Assembly (NCBI GenBank): GCA_029560415.1
Contig: JAKQKY010000393.1
Coordinates: 1-64,000, forward strand
Source of the DNA: Bacteroidota bacterium
Lineage (GTDB): Bacteria > Bacteroidota > Bacteroidia > Chitinophagales > Chitinophagaceae
Length of the DNA stretch: 64,000 nucleotides
Reading direction: 5' to 3'
Below the pieces are notes generated by a model that saw only the letters and a list, made by a program, of their open reading frames with translations, was not told where the DNA came from and did not search any database. The stretch's first letter is position 1. Each line of letters begins with the position of its first letter. This document shows, in pieces, positions 39,436 to 49,515 of the stretch. A program made the position numbers and the translations under genes.

Positions 39436-40004
39436 ATAGTTAGTTTTAAAATATAGGGTAATATAAAATTTGCCATGATGAAACCACCTGCCATAAAACT
39501 CATAGTGGCTACCAACGATGGAAATTGCAGGTTAGATAATCCCATGATAGCATGACCACTTGTGCATCCGCCTGCGTACCTTGTTCCGAAGCCGACCAGG
39601 AAGCCACCCACCACCATGAGCATGAAACCTCTTAATGTAAGCAAGGATGACCAGTTGAAGAGATCTGTAAGAACGAGGTTTTGAAAATTGTAGATGCCAT
39701 TGGTTTGCAAAGAAGCTACCAGCCTGGGATCAACCTGCACCGGTTGGGGATTCAACATTACTGTTGCAGCCACAATGCCACCTAAAAAAATACCCGCAAC
39801 GAAGAAAAGGTTCCAGGTTTCTTTTTTCCAATTGTAATTAAAGAAAGGAATTTTGGCGGGGATACAAGCAGCACAAACATGTCTTAATGAAGAAGAAATG
39901 CCAAAGCTCTTATTACCAATTAAAAGTAATAAGGGAACCATCAGGCCAATCACTGGCCCTGATACATACCAGGGCCAGGGTGCGGAAAATATATGTAACA
40001 GCAT
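39432..40004 (-). CDS. YeeE/YedE-type sulfur transporter half
   Basis: [41 protein letters not shown]; 4-nt overlap with the other half. Confidence 0.85.
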   Translation of the reverse strand: MLLHIFSAPWPWYVSGPVIGLMVPLLLLIGNKSFGISSSLRHVCAACIPAKIPFFNYNWKKETWNLFFVAGIFLGGIVAATVMLNPQPVQVDPRLVASLQTNGIYNFQNLVLTDLFNWSSLLTLRGFMLMVVGGFLVGFGTRYAGGCTSGHAIMGLSNLQFPSLVATMSFMAGGFIMANFILPYILKLTI

Positions 40005-40065
40005 ACCATAAAATTAAGGCATACCCGCTAATGGTAACGACTATACGCAGAAACTTTTACTAAGA

Positions 40066-40383
40066 TCATCCTTTAATCTTACCATACAGGCTGCTCCAAC
40101 CACCACCGTTGTATACTTCAAGTCCCTGCGCACCAAGGATCCGCTTGGCCATTGCGCTACGACTACCGCTACGGCAACAGGTGATGATCGGTTTCCTGGT
40201 GGCTTTTAATGCGGCGAGCTGGTTGCCAACTCTTTCAAGGGGAATATTAACTGCCCCGGGAATATGGCCCTCTTTAAATTCGGCTGCACTACGTACGTCT
40301 ATGATCCTGGCGCCATCCTGGTACAGTTTTTTATAATCTGTGACCGGCCCTTTCGTGAATATTTTCTTTATAAAGGATAACAT
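40066..40383 (-). CDS. Rhodanese-like domain protein
   Basis: IIDVRSAAEFKEGHIPGAVNIPLERV; PIITCCRSGSRSAMA. Confidence 0.9.
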   Translation of the reverse strand: MLSFIKKIFTKGPVTDYKKLYQDGARIIDVRSAAEFKEGHIPGAVNIPLERVGNQLAALKATRKPIITCCRSGSRSAMAKRILGAQGLEVYNGGGWSSLYGKIKG

Positions 40384-40417
40384 GATTTTTTTTTAATGAA
40401 GTAATAAGAGAATCAAA

Positions 40418-41833
40418 TTAAAGCAAGGTGCTCGGACAAACATATTCACTGATGTGTAATTTGCCTGTCTTTTTAATATCATTAAATCCACCCGATACAT
40501 TCACCAGGTTATCAAATCCCCTTGCTTTTAAAATAGAAATAAAGATCATGGAACGATAACCACCTGCACAATGCACATAATAGGTTTTATTTTTATCTAC
40601 AACCTGCATGCTGTTGTTTATATAATCGAGTGGTGCGTTTTCAGCGCCAATGATATGTTCAGCTTCGTACTCACTTTTTTTACGTACATCCAGGATCGCA
40701 ATTCCTGGGTCTTGAGATGCAACCTTTACAAATTCATCACTACTTAGTGATTGAATGCTGTCTGATTCTTTGCCAGCAAGCTTCCATGCTTCATAACCAC
40801 CTTTCAGGTAGCCGATCGAATGGTCATATCCAACACGTGCCAGCCTTGTTACAACTTCGGCTTCCATGCCAGCGTCTGTTACAATGAGAATCTGTTGTTT
40901 GATATCGGGTATCAGGGCGCCAACCCAAGGTGCAAAATTACCATCTATACCGATGTTGATCGAGTTGGGTATGAAACCTTTGGCAAAAACTTCTGCATTG
41001 CGGGTATCGAGTACAAGGGCACCAGTTTCGCTGGCAACGGTTTCAAATATTTCTGCCGTTAAAGCCTGTGTACCGCGTTTAATGATCTCCGTTATATTCT
41101 CGTATCCCTGTTTATTCAGCATCACATTCAACGGAAAATAGGATGGAGGTGGCATAAGTCCTGTTGTCACTTCTTTTACGAATTGTTCTTTTGTTTTGGC
41201 CTGCAATGCATAATTGCTTTCTTTCTGATGACCAAGGGTATCGGTGGTTTCCTTACTCATGTTTTTACCACAGGCGCTACCGGCACCATGGGCCGGGTAA
41301 ACGATGATATCGTTGTTCAGCGGTAGAATTTGAGTTTGAATAGATTCATATAGCAAACCGGCAAGTTCTTCCTGCGTCATATCTGCTGCTTTCTGCGCAA
41401 GGTCTGGTCGTCCTACATCTCCAATGAACAGGGTGTCGCCGCTGAACAAGGCAATGTCTTTTCCATTTTCATCTTTCAATAAATAGCAAGCCGATTCCAT
41501 CGTATGGCCGGGCGTGTGTAACAAGGTAAAACTGAGTTTACCCACCCGGAATGATTCACCATCATAAGCCACATGCGCCTTGAATCCAGGTTTTGCTGTT
41601 GGTCCATATACGATGGTTGCACCCGTGGCATTCGCCAGGTCAACATGGCCTGATACAAAGTCGGCGTGAAAATGAGTTTCAAATACATATTTGATTCGGG
41701 CATTGTTACGGGATGCTCTTTGCAGGTAAGGTTCAATTTCCCGGAGTGGATCAATGACAACGGCATCGCCATCACTTTCGATATAATAAGCCCCCTGGGC
41801 CAGGCATCCTGTATAAATCTGTTCTATGATCAT
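40418..41833 (-). CDS. MBL-fold persulfide dioxygenase-like protein with two rhodanese domains (CstB/Blh-like)
   Basis: THFHADFVSGH, HTPGHTMESACYLL, FSGDTLFIGDVGRPDL; rhodanese 1 ILIVTDAGMEAE (no Cys), rhodanese 2 YYVHCAGGYRS. Confidence 0.88.
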   Translation of the reverse strand: MIIEQIYTGCLAQGAYYIESDGDAVVIDPLREIEPYLQRASRNNARIKYVFETHFHADFVSGHVDLANATGATIVYGPTAKPGFKAHVAYDGESFRVGKLSFTLLHTPGHTMESACYLLKDENGKDIALFSGDTLFIGDVGRPDLAQKAADMTQEELAGLLYESIQTQILPLNNDIIVYPAHGAGSACGKNMSKETTDTLGHQKESNYALQAKTKEQFVKEVTTGLMPPPSYFPLNVMLNKQGYENITEIIKRGTQALTAEIFETVASETGALVLDTRNAEVFAKGFIPNSINIGIDGNFAPWVGALIPDIKQQILIVTDAGMEAEVVTRLARVGYDHSIGYLKGGYEAWKLAGKESDSIQSLSSDEFVKVASQDPGIAILDVRKKSEYEAEHIIGAENAPLDYINNSMQVVDKNKTYYVHCAGGYRSMIFISILKARGFDNLVNVSGGFNDIKKTGKLHISEYVCPSTLL

Positions 41834-41952
41834 GGTTATTTATTTAAGTTAATACAGCAAATGTCGGTAGATGGCAAATCTCTATCTATGACTTTTGTCA
41901 CCTAACCCGCTTTTTTTAATTAGCTAAATTTTACCCGGCTTTATAGATTTCA

Positions 41953-42744
41953 TTAAAAGAAGAGTTCTTTAACAATAATGTAACTACCCATGGCTAATAC
42001 GAACCAGCCGAATGCTTTTTTGAGATGAGCATTATTGATCTTTAAAGATAATAGGGTGCCAATTATGATGCCAACGATGGCGAGTAAAGTGACTGTTATC
42101 AAGAGTCGATAATCAATATTTGCATGGCCGATGTCGCCTGTAAACCCGATCAAAGAATTTACAGATATGATCAGTAAAGAAGTACCGATGGCTTGTTTCA
42201 TAGTAAGTCTGCAGATGAGAACGAGTACCGGTATAATGAGAAAGCCTCCGCCGGCACCCAGGAAGCCCGTTACCAGCCCGATGCCGGTTCCATACAATGC
42301 CAGCCTGAAATAATTGATTTTTGCTTTTCCGTTTTCTTCAACCCTTGTTTCCCTGTTGCGGATCATCGAATAAGAAGCCAGTAACATCAATATGGCAAAC
42401 AACAGCATGGTAGCCAGGTTCAGGGTGATGATGGAATCACCGATACTGAATAAGACCTGCGGAACCCGGGGCATGATAAATTTGCGGGTAACAAACACCG
42501 TTATGATCGAAGTGCTCCCGAAAAGAGCAGCTGTTTTGAAGTCAATTCCATTTTTACCTGCCCGTGTAAAAACACCTGCCAGGCTGGTACATCCCACCAC
42601 GAACAAAGAATATGAAGTGGCCAGTTGCGGCGACACAGCGAATAGATATACCATTACCGGCACCGTTAAAATGGAACCACCACTGCCTATTAATCCTAGC
42701 GAAATGCCTATCAAAACGGATGCGATATAACCGAGTACTTCCAT
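41953..42744 (-). CDS. TauE/SafE-family sulfite exporter-like permease
   Basis: GISLGLIGSGGSILTVPVMVYLF; GLVTGFLGAGGGFLIIPVLVLICRLTMKQAIGTSLLIISVNSLIGF. Confidence 0.88.
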   Translation of the reverse strand: MEVLGYIASVLIGISLGLIGSGGSILTVPVMVYLFAVSPQLATSYSLFVVGCTSLAGVFTRAGKNGIDFKTAALFGSTSIITVFVTRKFIMPRVPQVLFSIGDSIITLNLATMLLFAILMLLASYSMIRNRETRVEENGKAKINYFRLALYGTGIGLVTGFLGAGGGFLIIPVLVLICRLTMKQAIGTSLLIISVNSLIGFTGDIGHANIDYRLLITVTLLAIVGIIIGTLLSLKINNAHLKKAFGWFVLAMGSYIIVKELFF

Positions 42745-42813
42745 ATTGTTTCAAATTCAAAAGGCAAAGCTGGTTATTTAAAATGAACTGTTTAGTGATA
42801 TTAGTTACCTGTG

Positions 42814-43437
42814 TCAGGAAACGCCTAAGAATTCAATTGAATTGCGATGGAGCTTACATTTTCCAAGCTGTTCCATTTTTTTAAGCAGTCTCGATATCAC
42901 TTCCCTGGAAGAATTTAAATCATCAGCAATTTGCTGGTGGGTGAGGGGCAACAGGTTACCCAGGTTCTCTGCCTGTCGTTGCAGGTAAAATTCAAGTCTT
43001 TCATCCATGTTACGGAAAGCCACATCATCAATGGTGGTGAGCAATTCCTCGAACCTGGCCCGGTAAGTCCCCAAAACAAAATTGGCCCAGCTTTTATAAG
43101 TTCCCATCCAGGTATCCATCAGGGTAAGCGGGATAGAAACCAGGATCGAATCTTTAACGGCAATGGCCATGATGCCACTGGTTTCGTGCCGCATGGCACA
43201 GATCATCGACAAGGCACAGGCTTCGCCAGGTTGCAGGTAGTACATAAAAAATTCATTGCCTTCATCATCTTCCCGGTAAATTTTCACAAGTCCCTCAATA
43301 ACCAGCATGGTTGATTTAAAATATTGCCCTTTGCGCAACATTACCTGGCCCTCCTTAAAAGTCACGATTTCGGCATGTTCACGAATCTCTGCGATCAGCC
43401 CTGGTTCAAACTCCGGGAATAGTTGTTCTATCTGCAT
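42814..43437 (-). CDS. Crp/Fnr-family transcriptional regulator
   Basis: cNMP fold plus HTH LTHQQIADDLNSSREVISRLLKKMEQLG; no N-terminal 4Fe-4S Cys set. Confidence 0.88.
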   Translation of the reverse strand: MQIEQLFPEFEPGLIAEIREHAEIVTFKEGQVMLRKGQYFKSTMLVIEGLVKIYREDDEGNEFFMYYLQPGEACALSMICAMRHETSGIMAIAVKDSILVSIPLTLMDTWMGTYKSWANFVLGTYRARFEELLTTIDDVAFRNMDERLEFYLQRQAENLGNLLPLTHQQIADDLNSSREVISRLLKKMEQLGKCKLHRNSIEFLGVS

Positions 43438-43469
43438 GTGCTAAAATATTCTTTTTACTGGAATCATGG

Positions 43470-44672
43470 TCATTTCTCCTGTTTGAAATAAAAGGTGAAG
43501 AGTTTAAAAATCAACCGGGTAAATTTATAGGAAAACCATCTCGAAAACTGTTTAAAAATATTCTTCGACCGCAAATGCGTTTCCCTGGTGATGGGGATAC
43601 AATTTTCGGCAATGATCTTTTCCAGCTGCTGATCGGTATAGGCGGCAAAGGCTGCATCCTGTATATCCAGGTTGAGTTCAATGCTGGCATAGGCACTCAG
43701 GTCATTCACGTTATACGATCCGATAGTCATCCACTGGTCATCGCAAACCGCCAGTTTTCCATGCAGGATATTGTCCTGGTATTCGAAGATTTGTACCCCG
43801 TTTCGAAGCAACCAGTCGTACATAAACCGCTCGGCGGCCTTACTGAGCGCAAGGTCTGACAATCCAGCCACAATAACCTTTATGATTACCCCACGTTTGA
43901 TGGCATCCCGGATATTTCTGCGGATAACCCTTCCCGGTATGAAGTAGCTGCTGAGAATGGTAATGTGCGACTGAGCATTGTGGAACATGGTCATATAGGT
44001 TTTGGAGATCTGGTTCTTACCCCTTACCCAATCGTTGCGCCTGCTTCGGATACCGATATTTGCATTTCCTTCCAACCCATTTATGGGAACTTTGTTTTCA
44101 CAGGTGAAGGTTGGCATGCCCGATGCATATCCATTCCAGGTTTTCCAGCAAAGAATACATAGATCTTCTGCAACAACACCCTCTACATATACGGCGAAAT
44201 CGAGCCAGGCTTTTTTACCCGGCATGTCATTATATTTATTGGAAATGTTCATGCCACCCACGAGGGCCAGGCTACTGTCGGCTACCACAACTTTATGATG
44301 CATCCTGCGGCCGAAGTAAAAATAACTGCTCTTGAATACCGGTTTAAAAAAGCGAAAATTGATTGAAGCATCGGTCAGTCTTTGAATGTATTCATCTTCG
44401 AGACCCTGTGAAGCATATCCGTCGGCCATCACATATATTTCTACTTTCCTGGCCGCCGCCCGAACGAGTGCATCGGCAACTTCATTGCCTGTTTCATCAT
44501 TGTCAAGGATATAAACCTGCAGGTGGATGCATTGCCTGGCAGCATCGATGAGTTTAACAAGCCTGTTAAAATAATCCTTGCCTCCACGAATCAGTTCCAC
44601 ATTATTTGGATACCGGAATTCGTTGCCAGTTTTTTTTGTGCCGGATGGGCTGCTCATTTCGCGTTGATTCAC
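43470..44672 (-). CDS. Phospholipase D / cardiolipin synthase-like protein
   Basis: Two HKD motifs: MHHKVVVADSSLALVGGMN and LHGKLAVCDDQWMTIGSYN. Confidence 0.88.
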   Translation of the reverse strand: MNQREMSSPSGTKKTGNEFRYPNNVELIRGGKDYFNRLVKLIDAARQCIHLQVYILDNDETGNEVADALVRAAARKVEIYVMADGYASQGLEDEYIQRLTDASINFRFFKPVFKSSYFYFGRRMHHKVVVADSSLALVGGMNISNKYNDMPGKKAWLDFAVYVEGVVAEDLCILCWKTWNGYASGMPTFTCENKVPINGLEGNANIGIRSRRNDWVRGKNQISKTYMTMFHNAQSHITILSSYFIPGRVIRRNIRDAIKRGVIIKVIVAGLSDLALSKAAERFMYDWLLRNGVQIFEYQDNILHGKLAVCDDQWMTIGSYNVNDLSAYASIELNLDIQDAAFAAYTDQQLEKIIAENCIPITRETHLRSKNIFKQFSRWFSYKFTRLIFKLFTFYFKQEK

Positions 44673-44816
44673 TCCTGTTAAAATAGACTAATTCCCCGTA
44701 TTTGCAAATTTATGGTTCGATGGCTTTAAAATGATTTGAATCAACAACTGTATTGACCTTCCTCAGTAAACCAATTCCCGAATCATCGTTAGTTTGTAGA
44801 GAAACAGACATTTGCC

Positions 44817-45314
44817 ATGACAGATATCTTTCATACGGGTAAAAAATCAGATAAGCAGGTTTTCTTCGAAGTGCAGGTAAACTGGCTGGACGATAATAAA
44901 GGTCTTTTATCGGCAGATGATATTTCTCATCCGCTGACCGTTGCATTACCTCCCGAATTCGGTGGAGAAGGAAAAGAGTGGAGCCCCGAACACCTGTTCT
45001 TAAGCGCACTAACAGGCTCTTACATGACAACGTTCCTCGCCTTTTGCAGAAAACTCGGCATTGCGTTATTCCAGTTTGAATGCAGCGCTATCGGGCAGAT
45101 AGAAATTGTTGATGGTCAATACGCCTTTACTACCATTAACCTGTACCCGATAATTTTTATAACAGATGAAACTTCCAGGGAACTGGCGGCTACCGCCATG
45201 GAAAAAACGAGGAAAAGCTGTTTGGTAGGAAACTCCATTAATGCCAGGATCATCTATCATGGTGAAATAAAACTGCACCACCTGTTGCACAATAGCCAGG
45301 AAGACCAGTTTTAA
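44817..45314 (+). CDS. OsmC family protein
   Basis: PEFGGEGKEWSPEHLFLSALTGSYMTTFLAFCRKLGI; EKTRKSCLVGNSI. Confidence 0.85.
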   Translation: MTDIFHTGKKSDKQVFFEVQVNWLDDNKGLLSADDISHPLTVALPPEFGGEGKEWSPEHLFLSALTGSYMTTFLAFCRKLGIALFQFECSAIGQIEIVDGQYAFTTINLYPIIFITDETSRELAATAMEKTRKSCLVGNSINARIIYHGEIKLHHLLHNSQEDQF

Positions 45315-45400
45315 CATAAAATACCAGCATCTGATCTTGATAGATCAGACCTTTATATGAGCTCATTTCAGTTTGGATTTAAGAAATTAAAACGCTTCAC

Positions 45401-45766
45401 ATGATCATTGAAATCGACGATACCAAAATCATCGGGGATGTACAGGATAAGTTCAATGAATTCTTCCCATACCTTCAGCTCGAATTCTATCATGAGCCGC
45501 ATCATTGGTATGAAGGATCTGAAGAACGCAATAGCATCCCGGCTGATAGTAAACTTGGGGAAGTAAGAAAAATACATGAGCATGGCGACCTGGAGATTCA
45601 TAGCTGGACTAAGACCGGTGACCTGGAAGAACAATTAAAAAAACATTTTGGATTATTTGTACAGGTACTTCGTAGGCAGGGAGATGAATGGCTACAAACC
45701 ATTCGAACCGATAAACTGAGCTTACATGATCAGAATGAACTGGGGCGGAAAACGCAATTGATGTAA
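45401..45766 (+). CDS. Hypothetical protein, paralog of 53512..53934
   Basis: VQDKFNEFFPYLQLEFYHEPH...HFGLFVQVLRRQGDEWLQTIRTDKLSLHDQNELG. Confidence 0.65.
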   Translation: MIIEIDDTKIIGDVQDKFNEFFPYLQLEFYHEPHHWYEGSEERNSIPADSKLGEVRKIHEHGDLEIHSWTKTGDLEEQLKKHFGLFVQVLRRQGDEWLQTIRTDKLSLHDQNELGRKTQLM

Positions 45767-45817
45767 TTATTAATTCTTAATTACTAATTCCTAATTAATA
45801 ATTGTACCAGGCATCTT

Positions 45818-46855
45818 CTACCTGCTCAATAAAAGATTTATTGGTTTCAACGAATCAATTTCATCACTGAAAAGTTTCAGAATGCCGAGGAAGGGAATGA
45901 AAAGGATCATACCCGAAACGCCCCACAATATTCCGCCGGCCAGGATGGCCACCAGCGTAGCCCAGGTGCTGACGTTTAATTGAGAGCCAACGACTGAAGG
46001 AAATATGATGTTGGCCTCCAGGTATTGTACGATCGTGAAAATGGCGATTACCCCTAACGGGTACCATGCGGAGTCTTTGGTGATCCAGGCAACTGAAATA
46101 GGAAGCAGGGCACTGAGGATGATACCAACATAAGGAATGATCGTCATTATCGCGGTGAGCATACCAAATAGAATTGCATGTTCAATGCCTAACAGCAGCA
46201 GCCCCACGCTGTTCAAAATGCCCACAATGATGTATACCATCACCATTCCCCTGATAAATTTATGATAACTGTGTGTAACCTGTTTCAATAACGGGGGTAA
46301 CTTCGCTTTCATTGATTGGCCCGCCATGGCCATGATGCCTGCTACAAAGGTACTCCGGTTATAAAGGAACAAAGCAGCAAATACAGGAACCAATAGCATG
46401 GTAAAAGCTCCGTTTATGATTCCACGGATGATCGATTGTACAAATGACTGCATATTGCCAGCCGACATAAGTTGTTGCCAATAGTTTTCCTGCGATGTAA
46501 TGCTGATATTGAAAGTTGCGTCTATCCATTGCTGTATGCCAGGCAGGGAAGCTGCCAGTTTATCCCGTAGCATAGGAATGTCTTTACTAAAAGTTTGCCA
46601 CTGCCAGGCAAAAAGAAAAACAAGTGCAGCCATTAATATCATCACTATGCTCAACGATAGAGCAATGGCCAGGCTCCTCGGGAGTTTTTTTATTTCAAGC
46701 CATTTACAAACCGGGTATAGCACAATGGCAATCAGTAGTCCGAAGAAAAGCGGTATAAAAAGACTTCTCCCCGTATATAACAGGAAAACAATGCATACAG
46801 ATGCCAGGAGATATTGCACGATCTTATCTGTTCTATATGGCTGTGTAGATGACAT
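45818..46855 (-). CDS. AI-2E-family transporter (permease)
   Basis: Multiple TMs; MTIIPYVGIILSALLPISVAWI; LVAILAGGILWGVSGMILFIPFLGILKLF. Confidence 0.85.
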   Translation of the reverse strand: MSSTQPYRTDKIVQYLLASVCIVFLLYTGRSLFIPLFFGLLIAIVLYPVCKWLEIKKLPRSLAIALSLSIVMILMAALVFLFAWQWQTFSKDIPMLRDKLAASLPGIQQWIDATFNISITSQENYWQQLMSAGNMQSFVQSIIRGIINGAFTMLLVPVFAALFLYNRSTFVAGIMAMAGQSMKAKLPPLLKQVTHSYHKFIRGMVMVYIIVGILNSVGLLLLGIEHAILFGMLTAIMTIIPYVGIILSALLPISVAWITKDSAWYPLGVIAIFTIVQYLEANIIFPSVVGSQLNVSTWATLVAILAGGILWGVSGMILFIPFLGILKLFSDEIDSLKPINLLLSR

Positions 46856-46985
46856 CAGGTAGTATTTGATGCAAGACTACCTTTAATCAACGCCGGTTTC
46901 CATGAGTTTTATTAGTTGAATGTATGATGCTCATCATTTAACAAAAATGGATGGTAGGGTAATTTTGATGTATAAAAATTATATC

Positions 46986-47480
46986 ATGTTAGGAACACTT
47001 ACTCCCAATGAAATAGAAATTGTTTTGAAGAGCCAGGTAATCGGCCGTATCGGCTGCAGCAATGGTGAAGAGATCTATGTAGTGCCAATGAGTTACGTTT
47101 ACGAACCGGGTTGCATTTATGCTCATACCTGGGATGGAAAAAAGGTAGCGAATATGCGTGCCAGGCCTAAAATATGTTTTGAAGTTGAACAGGTGATGGA
47201 TATGGCCAATTGGAAATCGGTGATGATCCAGGGTGAGTTTGAAGAATTAATACCTGGTTCGGCTGACAGGAAACATGCATTGGAACTGCTTATTGAAGGG
47301 ATCGTACCACTTCGGTCTAGTGCAATTGCCCGCAGCCTGGCGCCGGAATGGCCTTTTCCTCCAAAGGATATTGAACAGGTATCTGGCATCGTTTTCAGGA
47401 TTCGCATCAAAGAAATGACCGGAAGGTTTGAAAAGGAAGCAGATGCAATCGATTTCGATAAGGATATTAAAACACTGTAA
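46986..47480 (+). CDS. Pyridoxamine 5'-phosphate oxidase-like flavin-binding protein
   Basis: LKSQVIGRIGCSNGEEIYVVPMSYVYEPGCIYAHTWDGKKVANMRARPKICFEVEQV. Confidence 0.82.
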   Translation: MLGTLTPNEIEIVLKSQVIGRIGCSNGEEIYVVPMSYVYEPGCIYAHTWDGKKVANMRARPKICFEVEQVMDMANWKSVMIQGEFEELIPGSADRKHALELLIEGIVPLRSSAIARSLAPEWPFPPKDIEQVSGIVFRIRIKEMTGRFEKEADAIDFDKDIKTL

Positions 47481-47534
47481 CCAAAAGGTTAGTAAAATGA
47501 ACTTTTAAAAAGCGTTGGAAAGTAGCTATCTTAT

Positions 47535-48539
47535 ATGATGAAAATTCTTGTTTATAGTGCTAAGAAATTTGAAGTCGATCATCTTTTGGAAGCCAATGCC
47601 GAACGTTTCGAAATAACCATGACCGATCGGTCACTTAGTATTGATACTGTAGATGAAGCCAGGGGGGCCAGCTGCATCAGTATCTTTGCAGGTGACGATG
47701 CATCTGCACCCGTGCTTGGGGCACTTCATCAAATGCAGGTGAAAATGATCGCTATCCGCTCAGCGGGACATGACAATGTAGATATTTCCAAAGCAGAATC
47801 GCTGGGCATAACAGTAGCTAACGTTCCGGCCTATTCGCCGAATGCCATCGCTGAACATGCTGTTGCCATGATGCTTGGAATGAGCAGGCATCTGGTAAAG
47901 GCAAGCCAACAGGTGAAGCAACATGATTTTAGGGTAGATGCACTCATCGGGTTCAACCTGGAAGGTAAAACAGTAGGGATCATTGGCACAGGGAAAACCG
48001 GACGATGTGTTGCAAAGATCCTTCATGGATTCGGTTGCAACATCATTGCATTTGATCTGGTAAAAGATCCGGAGCTTGAAAATACATTAGGTGTTGCGTA
48101 TACGTCCCTTCATGAAATTTGCAGTTCCAGTGATATCATTACCATACATACTCCTTTGAACGCTGCCAGCCGGGGAATGATCTGCAGGTCTGTGATCGAT
48201 ACCATGAAACCCGGTGTGATGCTCATTAATACAGCCCGTGGTGCCATCGTTAATACCGCAGATGTGATAGAAGGATTGCTGCAAAAGAAGATCGGCAGTT
48301 TTGGTGCCGATGTATATGAACATGAAAAAGGTATTTTCTTTTTCGACCGGAGAGATGATTTTCCCGATGACCCCATGTTGCAACAATTGCTCGACATGCC
48401 AAATGTAATGGTTACGCCACACCAGGCCTTTGCCACACAGGAAGCATTAAAAAATATTGCGGATACTACTTTTGAAAACATCAGTTTTTTTGCAAATGGG
48501 GACCGGCCAGAACATGCATTAACCAAGCCTAATATTTAA
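47535..48539 (+). CDS. D-isomer 2-hydroxyacid dehydrogenase (D-lactate dehydrogenase-like)
   Basis: KTVGIIGTGKTGRCVAKILHGFGCNIIAFD; HTPLNAASRGMICRSVIDTMKPGVMLINTARGAIVNT; AHD-type C-terminus with FFFDRRDDFPDDP. Confidence 0.88.
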   Translation: MMKILVYSAKKFEVDHLLEANAERFEITMTDRSLSIDTVDEARGASCISIFAGDDASAPVLGALHQMQVKMIAIRSAGHDNVDISKAESLGITVANVPAYSPNAIAEHAVAMMLGMSRHLVKASQQVKQHDFRVDALIGFNLEGKTVGIIGTGKTGRCVAKILHGFGCNIIAFDLVKDPELENTLGVAYTSLHEICSSSDIITIHTPLNAASRGMICRSVIDTMKPGVMLINTARGAIVNTADVIEGLLQKKIGSFGADVYEHEKGIFFFDRRDDFPDDPMLQQLLDMPNVMVTPHQAFATQEALKNIADTTFENISFFANGDRPEHALTKPNI

Positions 48540-48543
48540 AATC

Positions 48544-49512
48544 ATGCCTTCCATAATCACTATCACATTTAGTCCCTGCATCGACAAAAGTGCCCGGGTA
48601 CACACGATGGTTCCTGAAAAAAAGATGTCGTGTTATGATCCGGTGCTTGAACCGGGTGGTGGTGGCATCAATGTTGCCAGGGCTATTCATAAACTTGGCG
48701 GAGAAGCTACAGCGGTATACCCGGCCGGTGGTTACACAGGTGCTTTTTTTAATCACTTGCTGCAAAAAGAAAATATCCCTGCCGTTGTCATAGATACCGA
48801 GAACCATACACGCGAAAATTTTATGATCCTCGATGAACTTGCCAACCAGCAATATCGTTTCGGTATGCCAGGCACGTTGCTGATGGCCGAGGAATGGAAG
48901 CGGATACTCTCTGTGATAGAGGGAATGCACGATGTATCGTATATCGTCGCCAGTGGAAGCCTTCCGCCAGGTGTTCCTGCCGATATCTATGCAAGGATCG
49001 CAGCCATTGCAAAAAATAAGCATGCACGGTTCATCGTGGATACCTCGGGCGAAGCCCTGAAACACGCTGTTGCGGAGGGCGTCTTCCTCGTAAAACCAAA
49101 CCTGGGTGAATTGAGTTCACTCATCAATCATGAACACATCGATATAGCAAAAGTACCCGAGATTGCCCGGCGATTTATTCATCGTGGCCAATGTGAGGTG
49201 ATGCTGGTATCGATGGGAAACCAGGGCGCCCACTTGATTACAGCCGATCAACAGTATCATGTGCTGCCACCACCAGCCGAACGAAAAAGTACAGTAGGTG
49301 CAGGCGACAGCATGCTGGCCGGGTTTGTATTGAAGCTATCAGAAAACCGGCCACTCAGGGAAGCCTTGCAATATGGAGTAGCTGCAGGTACTGCCGCAAC
49401 CATGAATGCAGGCACCGCGTTGTGCTCCTTACAGGATACCGAAAAATTATTTGCATTGATAAAAGAAAGCCAATCAAATAAGCATGTAGACTTAACCGGT
49501 AGTAAAATATAG
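48544..49512 (+). CDS. PfkB-type sugar kinase (1-phosphofructokinase/Pfk-2 class)
   Basis: ITITFSPCIDKSARVHTMVPEKK; EPGGGGINVARAIHKLGGEA; STVGAGDSMLAGFVLKLSE. Confidence 0.88.
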   Translation: MPSIITITFSPCIDKSARVHTMVPEKKMSCYDPVLEPGGGGINVARAIHKLGGEATAVYPAGGYTGAFFNHLLQKENIPAVVIDTENHTRENFMILDELANQQYRFGMPGTLLMAEEWKRILSVIEGMHDVSYIVASGSLPPGVPADIYARIAAIAKNKHARFIVDTSGEALKHAVAEGVFLVKPNLGELSSLINHEHIDIAKVPEIARRFIHRGQCEVMLVSMGNQGAHLITADQQYHVLPPPAERKSTVGAGDSMLAGFVLKLSENRPLREALQYGVAAGTAATMNAGTALCSLQDTEKLFALIKESQSNKHVDLTGSKI

Positions 49513-49515
49513 ATT

